Of a stretch of DNA of 35,859 bases, positions 31,317 through 35,859 are shown in pieces. Positions within the stretch are counted from its first letter, which is position 1; the number at the start of each line of letters is the position of its first letter. This stretch comes from Bradyrhizobium sp. NAS80.1 (GTDB lineage: Bacteria > Pseudomonadota > Alphaproteobacteria > Rhizobiales > Xanthobacteraceae), in NCBI RefSeq assembly GCF_001908205.1, contig NZ_LGHL01000027.1:1-35859 (forward strand). The letters run 5' to 3'. The position numbers and the translations under genes were made by a program. The notes beneath the pieces are model-generated. The model had not been told where the DNA came from, made no database searches, and was given only the letters and a program-made list of their open reading frames with translations.

Positions 31317-33128
31317 CTAGAACCTCGCGCCCATGCTGGCGGCGAACACCGAGCGGTCGCGCAGCACGTTGAACGCCCCACCCCAGATCGGCAGATAGGC
31401 CACCTCGGCGTAGTAGCTCTTGAGATATTCGGCGCGCAGCGCGATGGAGGCGATGTTGCGCCCCTCATTGAACGTGCCGTCATACGACCAGCCGGATACG
31501 TCCTTGCCGTAACTCGCCGACAGCGTGACATCGAGATCGGCGACACGGCGCACCGCGTAGGTCAGCGCGCCACGCAAGCGAAAGCCCCACGCATTCTTGC
31601 TGACGAAGCCGTCCAGCGTGCAGCCGGTGTAGAGCACGCTGGGACTCGGCGGCGGGCAGTAGCCGTTGACCGGCCCGGTGCCGAATGTGTCTGCCCGCAG
31701 GTAACGACGGACGGTGGGATCGGGCAGGTCATAGACATGGCGCAGGCCGACCTCGGCTGAGAAGGACGTGAGCTTCGCTCCCAACAAGTGGTCGAATTGC
31801 TGTTCCACGGAGAGATTCAACAGGCCGGTCTGTCGCCGGTCATAGCCGGTGTAGAAGCTGCCCGGTGCCAGCGCGTTGAGCTCTTGCCGCCACAGGCTGG
31901 GCGCGGTCGCCGAAACCGCCGCGGTCAGCTCCTCGCCGGCGGGAAAGCCGAGCGCGTAGTTCGGGCGGTAGACGTATTCGGCGGACAGCGTGGTCTTGGT
32001 GGCGAGCCTGGTCTGCCAGGTCGCGCCGAGCATGTCGATGTCAGGCGCGTACACGGTGCGATAGAGCGGATTGCCGCCGTCCGGATTGCCCGGAATGAAT
32101 GGCTTTGCGGCGGAGGGCCGGAAGGTGCGCGAGATTTCTGGCAGCGCATTGCGTGCGTTGTAGTGGGCATAGAACAGCCCGACCTCACTGCGCAGGCCAT
32201 CGAGCGCATGGCGCGCACCGATGCCGCCCTGCCCCAGTTCGTTGTTCTTCGGCGTTTCCCCGCGCGTGATCCAGTCGCCGGCGCTCAGCGCGACCTGGTC
32301 CGTGACGATGAACGGCGCGCCGACGATCACATAGTTGCACCCCTGGGCGTAGTAGTCCGAGGGATAGAAGGTCCCGCAGCCGTCATAGGCGTTGCGCGCC
32401 GCGCCGAACTGCCAGAAGCCCTCCAGCGACAATTTCGGGGTCACCGCGAAGCGTGCCGACGCGGCGGAAAACGGAATCCGGGTTTCCTCGGCGGTCGCCC
32501 CCGCGCGATGCGTCGCCGGGCCATCGATGGGATTGAGCGCCGACAATCCACCCGCAAACGAGCTGCGCAGCCCCCAGGATATGAGCTGGTTGCCGACCTT
32601 GAATTCGAGCGGATGATCGCCGAGCGCCACGTGCCCGAACACATAAGCTTCCTGCAGCGCGGCGCCGGAGAACTTCGACCTGTCCGCGAACCCCGCATCG
32701 GACAGCGGCGTGTTAGGCACATAACCGTTCGGATAGTTGCCCCACGGCACCGACTGGTCGGCGAGCGTGAAGTCCCGCCAGCCCTTGCCACGAACGAAGA
32801 AGCCGAACCCGTCATACGCCGCCTCGAGCGCGACCCAGCCCTGCAGCGCGGTGGAGACCGGCGACCCTTTTTTGAAGTTGAGCTCGCCGTCGTCGCTGTT
32901 CCGGGTGTTGCCGGCAGAGCTGACGCCGAGCGTCCGCGCGTTGGGGATAGTGGTGAACTGCAAATCGGGGTTGTCGGTCCGGACCACGGCGCCCACGCTC
33001 GCCGCGCCATGGATCGTGACGTCGACATCGCCGACCTTGAACTGCTCGGCAAAGGCCGCGGTCGACCCCGTCACCACCAGCGCCAATGATACGCGCAGCA
33101 GCGGCGCCCGAAACGCAAACACACCCAT
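31317..33128 (-). CDS. DUF1302 family outer-membrane protein
   Basis: The 603-residue protein has a Sec signal (residues 1-28, LRVSLALVVTGSTAAFAEQ). The mature part is rich in alternating aromatic/polar beta strands and ends in Phe (SMGARF), the usual signal for outer-membrane barrel assembly. Motifs such as FVRGKGWRDF, GNQLISWGLRSSFAGGLSAL and GLSALNPID are characteristic of DUF1302. These proteins accompany catabolic clusters for hydrophobic or aromatic acids and probably form the outer-membrane entry channel. The ATG at 33128 follows GAGGGGGAAA. It is the first gene of the operon. Confidence 0.88.
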   Translation of the reverse strand: MGVFAFRAPLLRVSLALVVTGSTAAFAEQFKVGDVDVTIHGAASVGAVVRTDNPDLQFTTIPNARTLGVSSAGNTRNSDDGELNFKKGSPVSTALQGWVALEAAYDGFGFFVRGKGWRDFTLADQSVPWGNYPNGYVPNTPLSDAGFADRSKFSGAALQEAYVFGHVALGDHPLEFKVGNQLISWGLRSSFAGGLSALNPIDGPATHRAGATAEETRIPFSAASARFAVTPKLSLEGFWQFGAARNAYDGCGTFYPSDYYAQGCNYVIVGAPFIVTDQVALSAGDWITRGETPKNNELGQGGIGARHALDGLRSEVGLFYAHYNARNALPEISRTFRPSAAKPFIPGNPDGGNPLYRTVYAPDIDMLGATWQTRLATKTTLSAEYVYRPNYALGFPAGEELTAAVSATAPSLWRQELNALAPGSFYTGYDRRQTGLLNLSVEQQFDHLLGAKLTSFSAEVGLRHVYDLPDPTVRRYLRADTFGTGPVNGYCPPPSPSVLYTGCTLDGFVSKNAWGFRLRGALTYAVRRVADLDVTLSASYGKDVSGWSYDGTFNEGRNIASIALRAEYLKSYYAEVAYLPIWGGAFNVLRDRSVFAASMGARF

Positions 33129-33149
33129 CTCTTCGTTTCCCCCTCGATC

Positions 33150-33176
33150 ACATATTGACGTCAATCGTCAATATGT
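33150..33176. promoter_or_regulatory. 27-bp inverted repeat, probable operator of the operon
   Basis: ACATATTGACG - TCAAT - CGTCAATATGT has two perfect 11-bp arms. It starts 22 bp before the DUF1302 ATG and also contains a TTGACG -35-like hexamer for the divergent regulator gene. A further half-site CGTCAAT lies at 33214-33220. It is the best candidate site for the helix-turn-helix/citrate-synthase-like protein. Confidence 0.7.
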
Positions 33177-33190
33177 ATTATTTTGTTCAT

Positions 33191-33219
33191 AAATTAGGAT
33201 TGGGTGATTTACCCGTCAA
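33191..33219 (-). promoter_or_regulatory. possible promoter of the large operon
   Basis: On the minus strand, TTGACG (33219-33214), a 17-bp spacer and TAATTT (33196-33191) resemble a sigma-70 promoter. The -35 match is good and the -10 match is weak. Transcription would start just before the 33150-33176 repeat, so a protein bound there would block it. Confidence 0.4.
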
Positions 33220-33231
33220 TCTGTACAGATT
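33218..33231. promoter_or_regulatory. 14-bp perfect palindrome before the citrate-synthase-like regulator
   Basis: AATCTGTACAGATT is self-complementary. It lies 19 bp before the regulator ATG and overlaps the -35 of the predicted opposite-strand promoter by two bases. It could be a second operator or an autoregulatory site. Confidence 0.5.
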
Positions 33232-33249
33232 TTGTCGATGTGAGGTCGC

Positions 33250-34455
33250 ATGGCGGAGGACGACCACCTCTATTTCAGCGCCGATGAGGCTGCCGAGCAT
33301 CTCGGCGTGTCGCGGACGACGCTCTATGCCTATGTCAGCCGCAAGGGGATCCGCTCGGAGAAGGCGGCGAACGCCAAGGAGCGGCGCTATTGGAAAGCCG
33401 ACGTGCTGGCGGTTCGCGCCGCAAAAGGCGCACGCGGAATCCGCGCCACCGAGGCGAGCGGCATAAGCGCAGTGTCGGCACTGACGCTGATCACGCAGCA
33501 GGGGCTGTTCTACCGCGGTAGCAGCGCCGCCGAGCTCGCTGAGAATGCGAGCCTGGAGGCGATCGCCAGCCTGCTGTGGAATGCCGACGAGGACGCTGTG
33601 TTCACGCGACGCCTACCGCGACTGTCCGGCCGCTTCGGCAAGGTCGTGGCGCTGTTCGACAATGACGGCCTCGCGGATCGCGCCAGCGTGCTGCTGCCGG
33701 TACTCGAAGCGGACAATCCCCGCTCGTTCGATCTCTCGCCGCTCGGCATGGCAAGCACCGGCGCGGATCTCGTCCGCTCGGTCACCGCGATCCTGCTGCG
33801 CCGGACCAAGGTCGCCGCCGAACCGATTCACGAGCAGATCGGCAAGGCTCTCGCCCTCTCGAAGGAGTGGACCGATCTCGTCCGCAGGATCCTGGTGCTG
33901 TCGGCCGACCACGGCTTCTCGCCGTCCGCCTATGCGGTGCGGGCAGCCGCGAGCGTCGGCTTGACTCCTTATCGCAGTGTGGCAGCCGGGCTCGCGCTCG
34001 CGGCGGGGCGTTACTCGGCGTTCGGACGGCTCGATGCGATGTCACGCTTCATCGGCGAGTTGACGGAGGCGCCCGATCCACAGAGCATCATCGTGCGGCG
34101 CTTGCGTGAAGGGGAAGAGTTTCCGGGATTCGGAGGGAACGACGTGTATGCCGGCGAGGATCCACGGGCGCAGGTGCTGCTCGCGCACCTCGACAAGGTC
34201 TGCTCGCGGGATCAGGCTTTTCGTCGGCTCAAGATGGCGATTACAACTGTTGCGGAAGTACAGGGGCTGAAGCCGGATTTCGCGCTGCCGGCGATGTTTG
34301 TCAACCGCCGCGTGGGATTGAAGGCACAAGACTTCATTTGGCTACTGGGACGAACAGTGGGATGGGTCGCTCACTCTATAGAACAATCTCAGTTCGGTGC
34401 ACGTGACCGCGCTCCCTATGCCTACGTTGGTGATCTACCTGGCAACAAGCGCTGA
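33250..34455 (+). CDS. helix-turn-helix protein with a degenerate citrate-synthase domain, probable regulator
   Basis: Residues 8-58 form an excisionase/MerR-like helix-turn-helix (YFSADEAAEHLGVSRTTLYA then YVSRKGIRS ... RRYWKADVLAV). Residues about 75-395 follow citrate synthase: LSADHGFSPSAYAVRAAASV keeps the His221 equivalent of DHE, PDFALP keeps the catalytic Asp343, and GRTVGWVAHSIEQ keeps the C-terminal Arg/GWxAH motif. The GPLHGGA histidine is gone (AAGRYSAFG, 252-259), and GFGHRVY has become GFGGNDVYAGEDPRA without the His. Two of the enzyme's three catalytic residues are therefore missing, so condensation is unlikely. Position, HTH and the palindromes on both sides suggest a regulator sensing a CoA ester or oxo acid. 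A GAGG site precedes the ATG. Confidence 0.8.
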   Translation: MAEDDHLYFSADEAAEHLGVSRTTLYAYVSRKGIRSEKAANAKERRYWKADVLAVRAAKGARGIRATEASGISAVSALTLITQQGLFYRGSSAAELAENASLEAIASLLWNADEDAVFTRRLPRLSGRFGKVVALFDNDGLADRASVLLPVLEADNPRSFDLSPLGMASTGADLVRSVTAILLRRTKVAAEPIHEQIGKALALSKEWTDLVRRILVLSADHGFSPSAYAVRAAASVGLTPYRSVAAGLALAAGRYSAFGRLDAMSRFIGELTEAPDPQSIIVRRLREGEEFPGFGGNDVYAGEDPRAQVLLAHLDKVCSRDQAFRRLKMAITTVAEVQGLKPDFALPAMFVNRRVGLKAQDFIWLLGRTVGWVAHSIEQSQFGARDRAPYAYVGDLPGNKR

Positions 34456-34922
34456 ACGGCGTCAAACCGACCGCGCGCCCACTTAATTGAGGGAAGCAGC
34501 TCTCCGCGATCTCTTACGCTGTCTCAATCGATCTACGGCCACCATTTCACGAGCTGCACTGGCATGCTCGCAGAACGGGTTGCCATGAGGCGAATGCAAA
34601 GACAGGCATCGCAGAATAGCCAAGAGCCCGGATTATACTGAACGCTCGTCCGCGCACAGTTTTTGGAACGATTTCTGTGACTAGAACGCTCATCGTAACG
34701 ATCTAGCAGCCGATGCCACAGCTTGCCATAAAGAGGAGTACATCGATCGCCATGGTTGCGTTTGGAAGCGGCCGGACGCACTGGAACGACGCTCGGCGCA
34801 CCGAAGCCGGCTCGCAACCGCGTCACGCCTGCAATCAATACATGGCACCATGTCCCGATCATGCTCCGACGACGTAAGCTCAAAAGCCGACGATTCACCC
34901 TTGGCCTGGCTCGGATTCATGC
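34456..34922. other. 467-bp stretch without a recognisable gene
   Basis: Short open frames exist on both strands but none has a recognisable motif. The sequence is lower in GC and irregular in codon character compared with its neighbours. I see no tRNA, IS end or strong promoter. It separates the large operon's regulator from the LysR gene. Confidence 0.6.
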
Positions 34923-35849
34923 TCAGAGCGATACAGGCGATGGCCTATCACCGTGTTCCGCGGTGTACTCCCTGGCGAGCGCCAAGAAGTTGGCGACGGT
35001 TGGCGAGGCATCGGCGGTGCGCGCCAGCAATATGATCTTGATGCTGAAGGTCGGGGTGGAGCGTAGAGGCAGATAAACGACCGCGTCGGCACGCAGGCCC
35101 ACGATGCTTTGCGGAACCAGGGACACCCCCAGCCCCGTTGCCACGAGATTGACCGCCATGACGAATTCCGGTGTTTCCTGGGCAATGCGAGGTGCGCGGC
35201 CGAGTTGGGTGAAGGCGGCGTCGATCTGCGTGTGCAACGGGCCGTCTCCGTCCCTCGCCTGGGGCCAGATCAACGCCTCGCGCGCGAGCGTGGAGAACGT
35301 GACCGACCGCTGCGACGCCAGGCGATGGGTAATCGGCACAACGGCGACGACGGCTTCACTCACGAACGGCCAGCTCTGCAGGGCGGCGTCGGGCGGCGCC
35401 GGCGGCCGAACGAAGGCGACATCGATCCGCCGCTCGATCAGGGCCGTGACGAGGCTGCCGCTGCGCGCCTGAATCAAGCTTGTCTCCACACGCGGCCAAC
35501 GCTCCCGCGCCTGTTTCAGAATCGCAGTTACGGCCGGCACGAACCCAGACGATTCGGTCAGTCCGATGGACAGCCGCCCGGTTTGACCGCGCGCCGTTTC
35601 CTGGGCAATCAGGCTGGCGACGCGCACCCGATCGAGGATCGCTTCCGCTTCACGTCGAAAGGCGATGCCGGCTTCCGTGAGTTCGATCCTGCGGCCGACG
35701 CGGCGAAGCAACTCGACTTGCAATTCCCCTTCCAGAGCCTTGATCTGCTGCGTGAGTGCGGGCTGGGCGAGATGAAGCCGTTCAGCGGCACGGGTCACAT
35801 GCATCTCGTCGGCAACCGCACAGAAATAGCGAAGGTGACGGAGCTCCAT
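34923..35849 (-). CDS. LysR-family transcriptional regulator
   Basis: The 308-residue protein has a classical LysR helix-turn-helix at residues 1-60 (MELRHLRYFCAVADEMHVTR then AAERLHLAQPALTQQIKALE and VELLRRVGRRIELTEAG). The effector domain includes GRLSIGLTESSGFVPAVTAI and VATGLGVSLVPQSIVGL. The sequence falls in the CatR/BenM-like subgroup by its RHLRYFCAVADE-HVTRAA start. Only 10 bases lie beyond its ATG, so its promoter and any divergent target are outside the window. It might regulate the adjacent operon, but nothing visible requires that. Confidence 0.9.
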   Translation of the reverse strand: MELRHLRYFCAVADEMHVTRAAERLHLAQPALTQQIKALEGELQVELLRRVGRRIELTEAGIAFRREAEAILDRVRVASLIAQETARGQTGRLSIGLTESSGFVPAVTAILKQARERWPRVETSLIQARSGSLVTALIERRIDVAFVRPPAPPDAALQSWPFVSEAVVAVVPITHRLASQRSVTFSTLAREALIWPQARDGDGPLHTQIDAAFTQLGRAPRIAQETPEFVMAVNLVATGLGVSLVPQSIVGLRADAVVYLPLRSTPTFSIKIILLARTADASPTVANFLALAREYTAEHGDRPSPVSL

Positions 35850-35859
35850 ACCGATACTC

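Noticed and set aside
31788..33089. Plus-strand open frame of 433 codons opposite the DUF1302 gene
   Set aside because: It is antisense to an outer-membrane protein gene with signal peptide and terminal Phe, and no homology pattern is visible.
34533..34898. Minus-strand frame of 121 codons between the citrate-synthase-like regulator and the LysR gene
   Set aside because: No motif, no ribosome-binding site, and irregular composition; a chance open frame is more likely.
1..35859. CRISPR array, tRNA, rRNA, toxin-antitoxin or phage defence genes
   Set aside because: No regularly spaced repeats, cloverleaf or recognisable defence-protein motifs were found on reading both strands.

Overview
The window looks like part of the accessory genome of a GC-rich soil alphaproteobacterium. 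The gene families (nitrilase, Rhodococcus-type amidase, NCS1 permease, DUF1302 outer-membrane protein, family III CoA-transferase, CitE-like lyase, MmgE/PrpD) and the Tn3, IS630 and IS1182 remnants are typical of Bradyrhizobium-like Hyphomicrobiales. That placement is inferred from gene content; no rRNA or tRNA was found. All functions below come from reading motifs by eye.

Region 1 (1-4.6 kb) holds a 5'-truncated alpha/beta hydrolase with a rewritten nucleophile elbow and a GNAT acetyltransferase. A 460-bp Tn3-derived miniature element follows, then argC and an IS630-family element whose transposase has lost its second catalytic Asp.

Region 2 (4.6-11.4 kb, all minus strand) is a nitrile/amide utilisation cluster: LysR regulator, NCS1 permease, amidase with the Lys96/Ser171/Ser195 triad, nitrilase, and a second amidase broken by one extra base in a G/C homopolymer. 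Two nearly identical 30-bp blocks, each centred on GTTCGCA-N3-TGCGAAC, lie upstream of the permease and of the amidase and are probable operators for the LysR protein.

Region 3 (11.5-18.6 kb) is a patchwork. An HxlR regulator is linked by three copies of a 17-bp GGTTGC...AAAACC site to an internally deleted hydrolase and to an MFS exporter, with a haloalkane-dehalogenase-like hydrolase between them. Next come a LysR/TauE chimera, a small membrane protein, and a TetR regulator divergent from a crotonase and a DUF1330 gene. The region ends with an IS1182 transposase remnant fused to a MerR pseudogene.

Region 4 (18.9-34.5 kb) is the most interesting part. Eleven minus-strand genes run from a DUF1302 outer-membrane protein through MFS, HD-domain protein, CaiB/BaiF CoA-transferase, CitE-like lyase, a second MFS, IclR, MmgE/PrpD, CapA-like protein and a second MmgE/PrpD to a KRCGH-motif lyase of the isocitrate lyase/PEP mutase family. 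The core genes overlap or nearly touch. The two MmgE/PrpD proteins carry Tat-type leaders and the CapA-like protein a Sec-type leader, so part of the chemistry may be periplasmic. Divergent from the operon is a protein with an N-terminal helix-turn-helix and a citrate-synthase domain lacking two of the enzyme's conserved histidines. It probably acts as a ligand-sensing regulator. The 121-bp divergent region carries an 11-bp-arm inverted repeat and a 14-bp palindrome. The gene set suggests uptake and CoA-dependent cleavage of a branched di- or tricarboxylate (itaconate, citramalate or methylcitrate-like); the substrate is unknown. A LysR regulator closes the window.
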